Shown in pieces: positions 24,601 through 39,600 of a stretch of DNA of 64,000 nucleotides (positions are counted from its first letter, which is position 1; each line of letters opens with the position of its first letter). The notes under the pieces were generated by a model, which saw nothing but the letters and a program-made list of their open reading frames with translations, was not told the DNA's origin and searched no databases. The position numbers and the translations under genes were made by a program. The DNA is from Diadema setosum (taxonomy: Eukaryota; Echinodermata; Echinoidea; Diadematoida; Diadematidae), in NCBI GenBank assembly GCA_033980235.1, contig CM067062.1:7357900-7421899 (forward strand). The letters run 5' to 3'.

Positions 24601-27600
24601 TAATTGCATGATTAGAGAGCACTTTGGGGCGAGTAAGTCTCACAGTGTTAGTTATATGAAAGGTACTTTAACCTGAAACACAAACTAAGACAAGGAAATT
24701 CAAGGACACTTTTGAGGTACCAAAACTTTTTATTATCTTTAAAGTTCCTCTGTTTACTTACTTTAGTTGTTATTGTTACATTTCGCGTAGTTCTCTTTCA
24801 TGATAATACATGATTCACAATTTGCTTTACACTGCAATTACATTGCAAGCCGATATGAGAAGAAGGACGGGGCGCATGCCTCCCGCCACGCGAGCCAGAG
24901 AGTCATCATGCAGTCTTCTATACAAGAAAAAAATAGCGGAGGAGGTATCACTGGGAGCCGGCAAGCGACATCTGTTTTAATTCCTGAAGCAGTACGAGTC
25001 AACGGGCTCCATAGGAGTGAAGAAGATTAATCCCCGCCCTCGAAGCTCGAAGACTTCCGTACCATTATCTACAACCTGTGAGGTCCTTTCAACGACAGCT
25101 CTGATAGGGACATTCAACTTGCCACAGACTACCATCTTGATATAGACGCGTCTTGCTCTATACCATCAGGTGGGGTGCAGGCAAGGCCGAGGCTGGGCCC
25201 CTGAAACAACGGCTCTTTTTAGAGCCACCAGAGATTCAAGAAAGAACAAAGAGATACTCTCATGATTGAACATAATATCACTTTCTCAACTTTCTTCCCT
25301 ATCTTTTCCTACCCTACATTATTTATACGAATAGCATGCTCCCTATTGCATGCATACGAAACTGTTTTTTCATCCCTCTTTTCCCTTGCCTCCATTGTAA
25401 GAAATAGTGTTGTGTGATATTGACAATGTTATTGCATCATTTTTCTCTGCAAGTGAGAGGTGAGTTTCTGTTCATGTGTTGATGTGCACTGCAGTTGAAA
25501 AGCGTTCGAAATTCCTTTCCCGTGTATCGTGAAAACTCGATAGATCTAGGCCTACTAAAGGAGATCTCACATACAAGGAATACTTACATCAAAATATTTT
25601 TTCCGTTCCCAATGAATTCATTTCCTCTTCCTTTTTTGCTTTGATCGTTTATTGACAGTTGACTCGACGTACCGAGTTTCCACTGTACATTATTTTCGCG
25701 GAGTGTTCGGTGCTGCGAACTACGGCTATAGGGCCTACTTATATTTTTATTTTCATTTCTGTCGTTTCTGACCTTGTTTGTTACGATTACTTCGGTCTGA
25801 TATTACTTAGTTCATTCCCTCTATATTTTCTTTCAAGTGCCTCGCACAATACATGCACTTTCGGAGCGGCAATTTCTCCGCTTCACTGCAGTATTTCGTA
25901 GGAAGCTGATCCCAACCGCTTCGATGTGCTGTATGTTATCTTTTGTAATGTTTGTGTTGTCGTTGGTTGTGGGGAAAATTGTTGATACTTCGTGATTTTG
26001 CTAAGGCGTTTATCTCGAGTGATGATGGTGGTCGTGTTTCTTAATGTTGATAGGAATAGGACAACATGATCTGAGTGATGGTGATGATAATGATGCTGGT
26101 GTGAATGCTGGGCGTACCGTGTCCTTCTTTTACTTTTATTTCATTTCTCCCTCTTTTACCCTTCTGGTTGGGGGAGGTGGTTGTGGCCTATAAGTTACCA
26201 CATAATTCTTTATTATATATGTTGACAAATTCACTCTAATAGTTGGCAATTATCTTTCAATCATTTACTGATGATCAGGGACACTTCCGTTCCTGTTACT
26301 TCGGCGATGTCATTTCTATTGAGCATGTGTATCTATATGCACGTTTCGTGGTTATTACGCATAAAAATATGCGTTCATTCGTTACCTTTACTTGCAATAA
26401 TGCGAATCTACGCGTTCTATACGTATACAAATAAGGCGGTTTTTTATGCACAAATATCGTGCGTATAAGGTCTTTCACGATTTTTTAGAGACTATAAAAG
26501 CTCACATTATCCTAATGAATCATGTAAACATTTAAGACATCAAGCCAGATACAGATAGGTCCAGTAGGTCTATCATTTCCTGTTGACCAGGTTTATTTAC
26601 ATCGGTATATATACATCCGAACACAAACAGGCTTTCTAGCGGTTTTATAAGAGAAGCATACACGCATTTATTCATTGCCTTTTGCTGTTGCACACCGAAT
26701 GTCTGCCTTTTGATATGAATATGCAAGTTTTCCATTACAAAAGGGATCTGCCACATTAATTTCTTTCTAACCCTAACCCTAGCCCTGACCCTAACACTTT
26801 TCAACAGCAAAAGATAGAAATGCGTATTTGCTTTAGAGTGAATTACAGTCAACACTATACAAAGCATTTTTGGTAACTATATAGGCCACAATGTCATACC
26901 CCCCCCCCCCCCGCCGCCGCCTCGCCCAGGGACACTTTCCATTCCTGTTACTTCGGCGATGTCATATTTTCTATTGAGCATGTGTATACACACGTTTGGT
27001 GGTTATTACGCATATGCGTTCATTCGATACCTTTACTTGCAATAATGCGAATCTACGCGTTCTGTATGGTATTACATATTGTATTTAAACTCAGGAGCGC
27101 GGTGTTTTGATGCACAAATAATAATCTATTGTGCGTACTAAGGTCTATACGATTTTTTAGAGACTATAAAAGCTAACATTATCCTAATGAATCATGTAAA
27201 CATTTAAGACATCAAGCCAGATACAGATAGGTCCAGTAAGTCTATCATTCCCTGTTGACCAGGTTTATTTACATCGGTATATACATCCGAACACAAACAG
27301 GCTTTCTAGCGGTTTTATAAGAGAAGCATAATACGCATTTATTCATTGTCTTTTGCTGTTGCACACCGAATGTCTGCCTTTTGAAATGAATATGCAAGTA
27401 TTCCATGACAAAAGGGATCTGCCACATTAATATCTTTCCAACCCTAACCCTAACCCTAGCCCTAGCCCTAACCCTAACCCTAATCCTTTACAACAGCAAA
27501 ATATAATAAATGGCCTATATGAGTTAAGTTAGAAAATAATGCATTTTAGCGTTGACAAATTCACTTTAATAGATGGCAATTATATTTCAGTCATTTATTA

Positions 27601-30600
27601 CCGATCCAGGGACATTTTCCATTCTTGTAACTTCGGCGATGTCATTTCTATTGATCATGTGTATCTACACGCTTTGATTGTAACTACGCATATTTATGCG
27701 TTCATTTGATACCTTTACTTGCGATAATGCGAATCGACGCGTTCTGTGTTTACATGTATTTAGACACAAGAGGGCTGTTATTTTTTTATGCACAAAATCA
27801 ATCATCTATCGTGCGTACTATAGATGTTTCGAGATTTTTTAGAGACTACCACAAAAGCTCACATTATGCTAATGAATCATGTAAACAATTAAGATATCAA
27901 GCCAGATACAGATAGGTCCAGTAGGTCTATCATTCCCTGTTGACCAGGTTTATTTACATCGGTATATACATCCGAAAACAAACAGGCTTTCTAGCGGTTT
28001 TATAAGAGAAGCATATACGCATTTATTCATTGTCTTTTGCTGTTGCACACCGAATGTCTGCCTTTTGAAATGAATATGCAAGTATTCCATTAGAAAAGGG
28101 ATTAGCCACATTAATATCTTTCCAACCCTAACCCTAACCCTAACCCTAGCCCTATAGCCGTAGCCCTAGCCCTAACCCTAATCCTTTACATAATGGTCTA
28201 TATGAGTTAAGTTAGCAAATAATGCTTTTTAGTGTTGACAAATTCACTTTAATAGATGGCAATTATATTTCAGTCATTTATTACTGATCCAGGGACATTT
28301 TCCATTCTTGTAACTTCGGCGATGTCATTTCTATTGATCATGTGTATCTACACGTTTTGATTGTAACTACGCATATTTATGCGTTCATTTGATACCTTTA
28401 CTTGCGATAATGCGAATCGACGCGTTCTGTGTTTACATTGTATTTAGACACAAGAGGGCGGTTATTTTTTATGCACAAAATTAATCATCTATCGTGCGTA
28501 GATGTTTCGCGATTTTTTAGAGACTACAAAAGCTCACATTATGCTAATGAATCATGTAAACATTTAAGACATCAAGCCAGATACAGATAGGTCCAGTAGG
28601 TCTATCATTCCCTGTTGACCAGGTTTATTTACATCAGTATATACATCCGAACACAAACAGGCTTTCTAGCGGTTTTATAAGAGAAGCATATACGCATTTA
28701 TCCATTGTCTTTTGCTGTTGTACACCGAATGTCTGCCTTTTAAAATGAATATGCAAGTATTCCATTACAAATGGGATCTGCCACATTAATTTCTTTCTAA
28801 CCCTAACCCTAACCCTTAACCCTAACCCTTTTCAACAGCAAAAGATATGCTTTACAGTCAACACTATAAGCATTTTTGGTAACTATATAGGCCACATAGC
28901 CCCCCCCCCCCCCCCCCCCGCCGCCTCGCCCAGGGACACTACCCATTCCTGTTACTTCGGCGATGTCATTTCTATTGAGCATGTGTACCTACACGTTTGG
29001 TGGTTATTACGCATAAATATGCGTTCATTCGATACTTTTACTTGCAATAATGCGAATCTACGTGTTCTATATAGTATTACGTATACATGTTACTCAGGAG
29101 GGCGGTTTTTTTTTTGTTTGTTTTTTTTTTGTTTTGTTTTGGTTTTTTTTTTTGGTGCACAAAATAATCTATTGTGCGTACTAGGGTCTTTTACGATTTT
29201 TTGAGACTATAAAAGCTAACATTATCCTAATGAATCATGTAAACATTTAAGACATCAAGCCAGATACAGATAGGTCCAGTAGGTCTATCGTTCCCTGTTG
29301 ACCAGGTTTATTTACATCGGTATATACATCCGAACACAAACAGGCTTTCTAGCGGTTTTATAAGAGAAGCATATACGCATTTATTCATTGTCTTTTGCTG
29401 TTGCACACCGAATGTCTGCCTTTTGAAATGAATATGCAAGTATTCCATTAGAAAAGGGATTAGCCACGTTAATATTTTTCTAACCCTAACCCTAACCCTA
29501 GCCCTAACCCTAATCCTTTACAACAGCAAAATAAAATGCTTTTTAGTGTTGACAAATTCACTTTAATAGATGGCAATTATATTTCAGTCATTTATTACTG
29601 ATCCAGGGACATTTTCCATTTCTGTAACTTCGGCGATGTCATTTCTATTGATCATGTGTAGATATCTACACGTTGTGATTGTAGCTACGCATATTAATGC
29701 GTTCATACCTTTACTAACTTGCGATAATGCGAATCGACGCGTTCTGTGTTTACATGCTATTGTATAGACACAAGAGGGCGGTTATTTTTTTATGCACAAA
29801 ATTAATCATCTATCGTGCGTACTATAGATGTTTCGAGATTTTTTAGAGACTACAAAAGCTCACATTATGCTAATGAATCATGTAAACATTTAAGATATCA
29901 AGCCAGATACAGATAGGTCCAGTAGGTCTATCATTCCCTGTTGACCATGTTTATATACATCAGTATTATACATCCGAACACAAACAGGCTTTCTAGCGGT
30001 TTTATAAGAGAAGCATACACGCATTTATCCATTGTCTTTTGCTGTTGTACACCGAATGTCTGCCTTTTGAAATGAATATGCAAGTATTCCATTACAAAAG
30101 GGATCTGCCACATTAATTTCTTTGTAACCCTAACCCTGACCCTAACCCTAATCCTAGCCCTAACCCTAATCCTTTACAACAGCAAAATGAAATGCTTTTT
30201 AGTGTTGACAAATTCACTTTAATAGATGGCAATTATATTTCAGTCATTTATTACTGATCCAGGGACATTTTCCATTTCTGTAACTTCGGCGATGTCATTT
30301 CTATTGATCATGTGTATCTACACGTTGTGATTGTAGCTACGCATATTAATGCGTTCATACCTTTACTAACTTGCGATAATGCGAATCGACGCGTTCTGTG
30401 TTTACATGCTATTGTATAGACACAAGAGGGCGGTTATTTTTTTATGCACAAAATTAATCATCTATCGTGCGTATAAATTTCGCGATTTTTTAGAGACTAA
30501 AAGCTCACATTATGAAATGAATCATGTAAACATTTAAGACATCAAGCCAGATACAGATCAGGTCTATCATTCCCTGTTGACAAGGTTTATTTACATGTAT

Positions 30601-33600
30601 ATACATCCGAAGACAAACAGGCTTTCTAGCGGTTTTATAAGAGAAGCATATACGCATTTATTCATTGTCTTTTGCTGTTGCACACCGAATGTCTGCCTTT
30701 TGAAATGAATATGCAAGTATTCCATTAGAAAAGGGATTAGCCACATTAATATCTTTCTAACCCTAACCCTAACCCTAGCCCTAACCCTAATCCTTTACAA
30801 CAGCAAAATAAAATGCTTTTTAGTGTTGACAAATTCACTTTAATAGATGGCAATTATATTTCAGTCATTTATTACTGATCCAGGGACATTTTCCATTTCT
30901 GTAACTTCGGCGATGTCATTTCTATTGATCATGTGTAGATATCTACACGTTGTGATTGTAGCTACGCATATTAATGCGTTCATACCTTTACTAACTTGCG
31001 ATAATGCGAATCGACGCGTTCTGTGTTTACATGTATTTAGACACAAGAGGGCGGTTATTTTTTTATGCACAAAATTAATCATCTCTATCGTGCGTACCAT
31101 AGATGTTTCGAGATTTTTTAGAGACTACAAAATAATGCTCACATTATGCTAATGAATCATGTAAACATTTAAGATATCAAGCCAGATACAGATAGGTCCA
31201 GTAGGTCTATCATTCCCTGTTGACCATGTTTATTTACATCAGTATATACATCCGAACACAAACAGGCTTTCTAGCGGTTTTATAAGAGAAGCATACACGC
31301 ATTTATCCATTGTCTTTTGCTGTTGTACACCGAATGTCTGCCTTTTGAAATGAATATGCAAGTATTCCATTAGAAAAGGGATTAGCCACATTAATATCTT
31401 TCTAACCCTAACCCTACCCTAGCCCTAACCCTAATCCTTTACAACAGCAAAATAAAATGCTTTTTAGTGTTGACAAATTCACTTTAATAGATGGCAATTA
31501 TATTTCAGTCATTTATTACTGATCCAGGGACATTTTCCATTTCTGTAACTTCGGCGATGTCATTTCTATTGATCATGTGTAGATATCTACACGTTGTGAT
31601 TGTAGCTACGCATATTAATGCGTTCATACCTTTACTAACTTGCGATAATGCGAATCGACGCGTTCTGTGTTTACATGTATTTAGGCAAAGAGGGCGGTTA
31701 TTTTTTTATGCACAAAATTAATCATCTATCGTGCGTACCATAGATGTTTCGAGATTTTTTAGAGACTACAAAATAATGCTCACATTATGCTAATGAATCA
31801 TGTAAACATTTAAGATATCAAGCCAGATACAGATAGGTCCAGTAGGTCTATCATTCCCTGTTGACCATGTTTATTTACATCAGTATATACATCCGAACAC
31901 AAACAGGCTTTCTAGCGGTTTTATAAGAGAAGCATACACGCATTTATCCATTGTCTTTTGCTGTTGTACACCGAATGTTTGCCTTTTTTGAAATGAATAT
32001 GCAAGTATTCCATTACAAAAGGGATCTGCCACATTAATTTCTTTCTAACCCTAACCCTAACCCTAACCCTAGCCCTAACCCTAATCCTTTACAACAGCAA
32101 AATGAAATGCTTTTTAGTGTTGACAAATTCACTTTAATAGATGGCAATTATATTTCAGTCATTTATTACTGATCCAGGGACATTTTCCATTTCTGTAACT
32201 TCGGCGATGTCATTTCTATTGATCATGTGTATCTACACGTTGTGATTGTAGCTACGCATATTAATGCGTTCATACCTTTACTAACGTGCGATAATGCGAA
32301 TCGACGCGTTCTGTGTTTACATGCTATTGTATACACACAAGAGGGCGGTTATTTTTTTTATGCACAAAATTAATCATCTATCGTGCGTATAAATTTCGCG
32401 ATTTTTTAGAGACTATAAAAGCTCACATTATGAAATGAATCATGTAAACATTTTAAGACATCAAGCCAGATACAGATCAGGTCTATCATTCCCTGTTGAC
32501 AAGGTTTATTTACATGTATATACATCCGAAGACAAACAGGCTTTCTAGCGGTTTTATAAGAGAAGCATATACGCATTTATTCATTGTCTTTTGCTGTTGC
32601 ACACCGAATGTCTGCCTTTTAAAATGAATATGCAAGTATTCCATTACAAAAGGGATTTGCCACATTAATATCTTTCTAATCCTAACCCTAACCCTAGCCC
32701 TAGCCCTAACCCTAATCCTTTACACCAGCAAAATATAATAAAATTATGGCCTATATGAGTCAAGTTACCAAATTATGGATTTTAGTGTTGACAAATTCAC
32801 TCTAATAGATGGCAATTATATTTCAATCATTTATTACTGATCCAGGGACATTTTCCATTCCTGTAACTTCGGCGATGTCATTTCTATTGATCATTGTGTA
32901 TCTACACGTTGTGATTGTAACTACTTGTACGCATATTTATGCATTCATTAATACCTTCACTTGCAATAATGCGAATCGACACGTTCTGTGTTTACATGTA
33001 TTTAGACACAAGAGGGCGGTTATTATTATTATTTTTTTGATGCACAATCATCTATGATGCACAATCTTTCGCGATTTTCTAGAGACTATAAAAGCTCACA
33101 TTATCCTAATGAATCATGTATAAATTTAAGATATCAAGCCAGATACAGATAGGTCCAGTAGGTCTATCATTCCCTATTGACCAGGTTTATTTACATCAGT
33201 ATATACATTCGAACACAAACAGGCTTTCTAGCGGTTTTATAAGAGAAGCATAACGCATTTTATTCATTGTCTTTTGCTGTTGTAAACCGAATGTCTGCCT
33301 TTCGAAATGAATATATAACGAGTATTCCGTTACGAAAAGTTTCTGGACGGCAGTTTCCAATTCAAAGTGGTACAAAAACAGATGTCATCAAGGAAGTATT
33401 TCCACATTAATTTTTCTGGATGGCCCATTCTTAGCATCAATCTCCATAAAATCATAATTCGCTCAGCAAAAAAATATTCCAGAAGCACGTGTATTTTATT
33501 GTACATAGGGACCGAAACGCTCTTGTCCGTGTTAAGGTTGGGGCGGGAGGGGGGGGGGGGGCGATGTATGTGGCCTATATGTTTTTAGTTACCAAAAATG

Positions 33601-36600
33601 CTTTATAGTGTTGACAATAACGCACTCTAGTAGATATATTTCAATCATTTATTACTGAATCAGGGACACTTTAAATTCCTGTTACTTCGGCGATGTCATT
33701 TCTATCGAGCATGTGTACAACGTGTATCTACACGTTTTGATGATTATTACGCATATTCATGCGTTCATTCGATACCGTTACTTGCAATATTGCAAACATA
33801 CGCGTTCTATACATTAAACACAAGTGGGCGGTTATTCGATGCACAAAAATTTAATAATAATCTATCGTGCGTACTATAGATCTTTCACGATTTTTAGACA
33901 CTATAAAAGCTCATGATATCGCAATGAATAGTGTAAACATTTAAGACATCAAGCCAGGTACAGGGAGGTCTACTAGGTCTATTATTCACTGCTGACCAGG
34001 TTTATTCACATTGGTACATGTATATTTATCAGAACACAAGCAGGCTTTCTAGTGGTTATAAGAGACATAAATATGATTATATTCAATATCTTCTGCTGCT
34101 GTAAGCCGTATGTCCGCTTTTTGAAGTGTATATTCCATTACGAAAGGATTCTGCACCGGCAGTTTCCATTCAAAGTGGTAGAAAAACAGATGTTATCAAG
34201 AAATTATTGCCTCATTAATGTCTTTCAGTGGCCTATTCTGAGCATCAATCTTCACACAATCATATTTCGCTCAGCAAAAATTATTCCAGAGGTAGCTTAT
34301 TTAGGGACCGGAACGTTCTTGTCTGTGTTAAGGGAGGGAGGGAGATGTTGTGGCCTTTGTGTTAGAAGTTAGCAAATAATGCGTTATATTGTTGACAAAT
34401 TCACTCTAATAGATGGCAATAATCTTTCAATCACGTTTACTATATTAGGGATACTTCCCATTTCTGTACTACTGCGATGTAATTTCTGGCGAGTACAATG
34501 TATGTTAATTCACACGTTTTGGTGGTTAATAAGCATATTGGTTCATTCGATACCTTTACTGGAAATAATGCGAATGTACGCGTTCTGCGTATATTTAAAC
34601 AGAAGAGGGCGGTTATTAGATGCGCAGATAATCATTAATTACGCGTACTACAGATCTTTCATGATTCTGTATAGAGAGTATAAAGGGTCACATTAATGTT
34701 TACAAGATTATTAGGATTATGTGAGCCTTTAAAATGCTTCAAAATCTCACACTACAGAACGATGGCGAGCTGCTTTTTTTTTCCCTTCTATACAGTGCGT
34801 ATAAGAGCCATTTTTATTGGTACATGACAAGTGTTATATTAAGGTTAGCAACTAATGCTTTATAGTGTTTACAAATTTACTCAAATAGCTAGCAATTATC
34901 CCTCACTCATTTATTACTGAATCAGAGACACTTCCCATCCCTGTTACTATAACTGCGATGTCAGTTCTATTGAGCATGTGTATCCACACGTTTTGGTGTT
35001 TATCACGCATAATACGCGTTCATTCGATACCTTTGGTTACAATGCAAATGTATGCGTTTTACGTACGTTCTAACAAAAGCGGGTGGTTCTTCGACGAACA
35101 GAATACAGTTTGTAACCTATAAAACGTGCAAACAATAGAACTTTCATGATCGTCTTAATAGTAATATTTGCCTACATAATCGTGATGGATTTCATGAACA
35201 CTTTAGACATCGTAGGTGTTTCACACTCAGTTCAGCATATTTATTCACATTATCCATTCAAACTGTGGTGGTTACAACGGAAATAAATGCATTCTTTATT
35301 ACCTTTTCTGGTTATGATGCGAATATACGGGCTTCACGTACATATCTAAACACAAGTGGACGTTAATTCAATGCAGACGTTTTTGTTTGTTGTTTTTTAA
35401 TTTAACGTCATACGATATATTTTTCACGATCATTATACAATAGTGGGGAAAAAACATATAGGCCAATAGAATCATAATGGAACTTGGAACTTAGAAATCA
35501 CGCAAGGCACAGATAGGCCGAATCCGTCTTGCACTATAATGAAGCATGTTTGTTCATGTTTATGCACACTTTGTCTTGGTTGTAATCCAAATATACGCAT
35601 TAATTCACTTCGTTTTGATGATTACAGCGAGAATGCATGCGTCTGAAATGCATAAAGAACCAATACAAGATTCGTAGGTGATATCTAATGTTACGTTTAG
35701 ACCAATCTAAAATTGTCAATATAATAATAAACACTACCATCCATGATTCATTTTCACGTCGCTACCCTGCTTTGGACTTTCCAGGAATCCTTAGATATTT
35801 ATCAGTACCTATGGGGATGGACTCGTCAAAACATCATTTTGGTACTAATGTGACGTAGAATACACAGCGCGATAAAATGAAATGCTTAAAATATCATTAT
35901 GTACACGAGGTACATTATTTTATTATCACTTTATGTTGACTTATATGTTTCAGTTTAAATATGGACACTTTCATCCAAATTTTAAAAAAAAAAGTATTTG
36001 AATATGATCATACATGTAAGTACAATCTGATTGTAATTTATGTTATGAAAGAAGTGTTATGCATATCACAATAACAGAGAAAACTAATTATAAGTGCACA
36101 TTCTATTATATCATCGTACTGAAAATGTTCACTCTGTAACCATTTATTATCATCATACATATTACATGATATCATAGTTACACTGTGTAATAATATCAAA
36201 TTATAAAAACGACATACTTCTTTTTGTTCTCTTTACCGACAATGTCGATGTACATGACCGTATAGGACCTACTCTTGTTAGAAAAGAGAAAGATATGATT
36301 TTACGAATACATGTATCTATCATGTTACACCGATAATGATTTCTCAATTACTCTTAATCATATCATGGAAGCTGGAAATATGCAGATGTCAGTTGAAATC
36401 AGTACTGTCTAAAGAAACCAGTTAAATGGAAGGAGTGACAAATAAGCATTGAAACAAAATCATTCATAACGCAGTCATAGGATTATGCCTCATTCACTTT
36501 GTCAAAACGTCGGGAAGAACCTCAAACATTAAGCACTTCAAATTCTGTCATTCGGAAGTTGTGCATAACTTTATGATCAGCTTAAAGAAAAATACTTGGT

Positions 36601-39600
36601 ATCCCAGAGTACGTAGTCTCCGTTTTATATAGGGCTACAGTTGTAACATACACCTTTACCGGTACGTATAAAATGCAATATATCAGAATATATTCATGAC
36701 CGTAATTTCATGTTCACCCGTCTGCTTATAATAAACGCCTAGTTGCAATAAGCTTATATAACAACGCAAAGGATTGCATGGAACTTAATAATAAACGCGT
36801 ACGGCAGGCTGTCATACGAGATGTATACATGAATACTTTAGCCATAATTTTTTTAAATAAAATTTCATAGAGCAATTGAATATCAAAAAAGCTGAAACAA
36901 TACGAAGAGTATTCAGTGATTCAAGCGGTATATTATCAACGCCTTTTCAGCTGCATGAGGATTCGTATAGCCATTCTAATTGTTCTTGAATTTCTAATGT
37001 ATAGGCTTAGCAAAATGTGGAAAGGTTACAAATTCGAAAAGGACTTACTTGACTAGGGACAAAACAATCGAAACACATAATAGAAGCTAAATATTCACTA
37101 TTTCATCTCAGAAAATGTAGGACTCTGACAGGAAACATAGATACAATTGTATTGTGGTCAATAGAAATAGGTAAAAGTTGTTTATCGCACATTTTCAGCT
37201 TAGAGGAGAAATATAATACATCACCACTACCAGAATGGACAGTTGGTTTTCTTCTATAAATGACCACTTAGACATACTGTGCATACATTAACAGACATTC
37301 ACCAGAAGAAAATATGCAACAAAAAAAAATACAGTCTGTCTAAAAAACAAATAAACAAAAACAAAAAAACAGAAAAAAAAAACCCCAGAAAGACACCAAG
37401 GTAATTTGGTTTTCTGAACCAGGACGGGGACTTTCAGCGACACAGGGTTTGAGAACAAGTGAATAGTAATAATGATAATACTAAACCCAATAGAATACTC
37501 CGATAAAAGTTGTAAAACTGCTGCACCCATGTCCTTGTTTTCATGACATCATTTACACGAAATAGCTTTGAACAAAAGGTGTCGACAATTGAAAGTATTA
37601 GTATGAGATTGGGTGTGTATGCTCTATTGGTTTCCGTTGTTCACAGACCCGCTGGCCGGAACGTTCCCCTCTCTGTTTTGAAAAGTCCATAAAAAAAAAC
37701 AAGCGTGGAATTCTTGTTGTTGCGCATGCCATAAAGTGTAGCAGACGGTTGTGCCAGTGTCAGTAAGTATGTCGAGTGAGGGTCTCGAACGTGGACACCA
37801 AAGCCTGGAAGATAATGAAAGAGAAACGGTGAGAATATGAACGTTTTTTTTTTTCTAATAACGCAAAGTAATAACGAAAATAAACTGCCACTTTGGGCTC
37901 GCTGCACGAGTACTCGACCCTGGGATCAACCCGATTTTGATAAATCTAACCTGACCAAGCAAAATAGTGAAAAATTAATTACACTTGAAAGAAAAGTCAT
38001 GGACTTTTAATCTCTATAATATTTGGAAACTTTGATTTGTATTCTGCAAATGAGAACTCAGTAAGCTAATGATGACGTAAATCCACTTTTTTTTTCTATT
38101 AAAAGTAAATTGAATCGGAAACATTTCAATTCTTTTAGATGTACATTAATAATCGCAAATGTCCATAAAATTAGCTACAGTGAACAGAGATATAAAAATT
38201 TATCACAATAATAGTTTATGTCTACATTTCTATTGACAGCTGAATAATATCTAAACGAACATTACGTTAAAAACAATTAAATTTCGTTGTAGTCATATCA
38301 AACGGTTGAATGTAAAGAAGGTATAAATTCCCATTCATAAAATTCACAGCACTACAAAAGTTCTGCATTTCTTCATATCTGATTTTAGGGAGGTTAACAT
38401 AATTAGAACAAAAAAAAAAAACAACAAAATAACAAAGACATCTATGCTTAACTTTATTTGAAATGGATTTGAATAGATAATTACAGAGTACTACAGTTTA
38501 CACTAACTAATCATCAGTTGCTGGAAAGGGCGCAACCCAAATGAAACAGCGTTTTCATATCAAGGCGGAAAAAATATCAGAATATACGAAATGTGCAATT
38601 TCAAATATCTACATGACACTAAATAAGTTAGTATCCCAAGTAACACAAACACAAATTGATGAAGTTTCAGTAAAATATAGAATTCAGAACCAACAGAGAA
38701 TTACTATTTGAATAATAAATTTCGAACAGTAAAAACAATGTAAAAAAAACAAACAAACTTACGTGTATAAGTAAATAACGGGTACAAGTTCGGCCGTAAC
38801 AGGAACAGTGACAGCAACTGTTCATGGCATCACAAATTAATAGCAAAACAAAAACCAAACCAAACAAAATAAAACAAGATTTTATAAAATAATCTGACGA
38901 ACGAAAAAAAAAGAAAGAAGAAAAAGCCACAAACATTTGAACGTGCACTCCTGGATAGCTGCTGCCCCGGCGTCAGAAGTTCGAAGGCGTTCGCTTTCAG
39001 CGGTTTCTCCGGGTATTGTTTTTTCGCTTTCAGTTCGTTATTCCGAATGTTCGTAAAATACGGGAAGGTTTGTTAATATAGAATAACGAAACTCCAACGA
39101 AACGACTACCGAAATGACAATCGACCTTCGGAATGACAAACGCCACATACTAAAATTGTGTTCGAATGAAGCAAGCCTTTTCCACTTTCGACCTAAGGAA
39201 TGTAACTATCGGTATTCGCAATTTGCGTGTTTCGGAATAGCGAACCCTCGGAATAATAAACCTTTCGAAATTAACATCATCCGGAAACAGAGATCAATGA
39301 GATAATAAAAAAAAAAAAGAATGATTGATCGCATAATTATCGTAACACGATAAAAATCAGATAAATGTCAACACCATTTGTTGAAAAAAGAGAACGAGAT
39401 AAATTTCAACTCAACGTGTTCAAAACAAAAATACAACGAATTTCACCGCCATATTATGTTAATAAACTACGTAGTTATAGCGAAGTGATAAATCATTTCA
39501 CTTGGCTAATATTTTTACGACCAGCCTTATTTTTTTTTTTTCATTGTTGACTTTTTTTTTTTAGTCGGGAAGATGTTCATCATCGTGGTAGAAACTGAAG

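Larger units (their letters stand above)
22530..24845. repeat. tandem triplication of a ~460-bp unit carrying two insertions
   Basis: Unit 1 is about 22530-22990 and is uninterrupted. Unit 2 starts near 22991 and carries a 303-bp insertion (23259-23561) and a 1011-bp foldback (23728-24738). Unit 3 is partial and stops near 24840. Shared strings include GAGACAACGCAGTTTGTGTT, GAAGGTCCCGGACACAAATT and TTTCCAGTACTGGGGACTTA. Unit 1 acts as the empty site for both insertions. Confidence 0.9.

Noticed and set aside
26769..32720. A true chromosome end or internal telomere fusion
   Set aside because: CCCTAA runs are short, regularly spaced inside satellite units and surrounded on both sides by other DNA. 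There is no long terminal array or head-to-head junction.
29570..33057. Repeated 65-101-codon frames starting MAIIFQSF in the telomeric satellite
   Set aside because: Every unit shares the DNA, and non-coding parts are equally conserved. Ends differ by indels. Nothing suggests translation.
26222..35700. CRISPR-like array
   Set aside because: Units are hundreds of bases long with no short repeat/unique spacer pattern, and the genome is eukaryotic.
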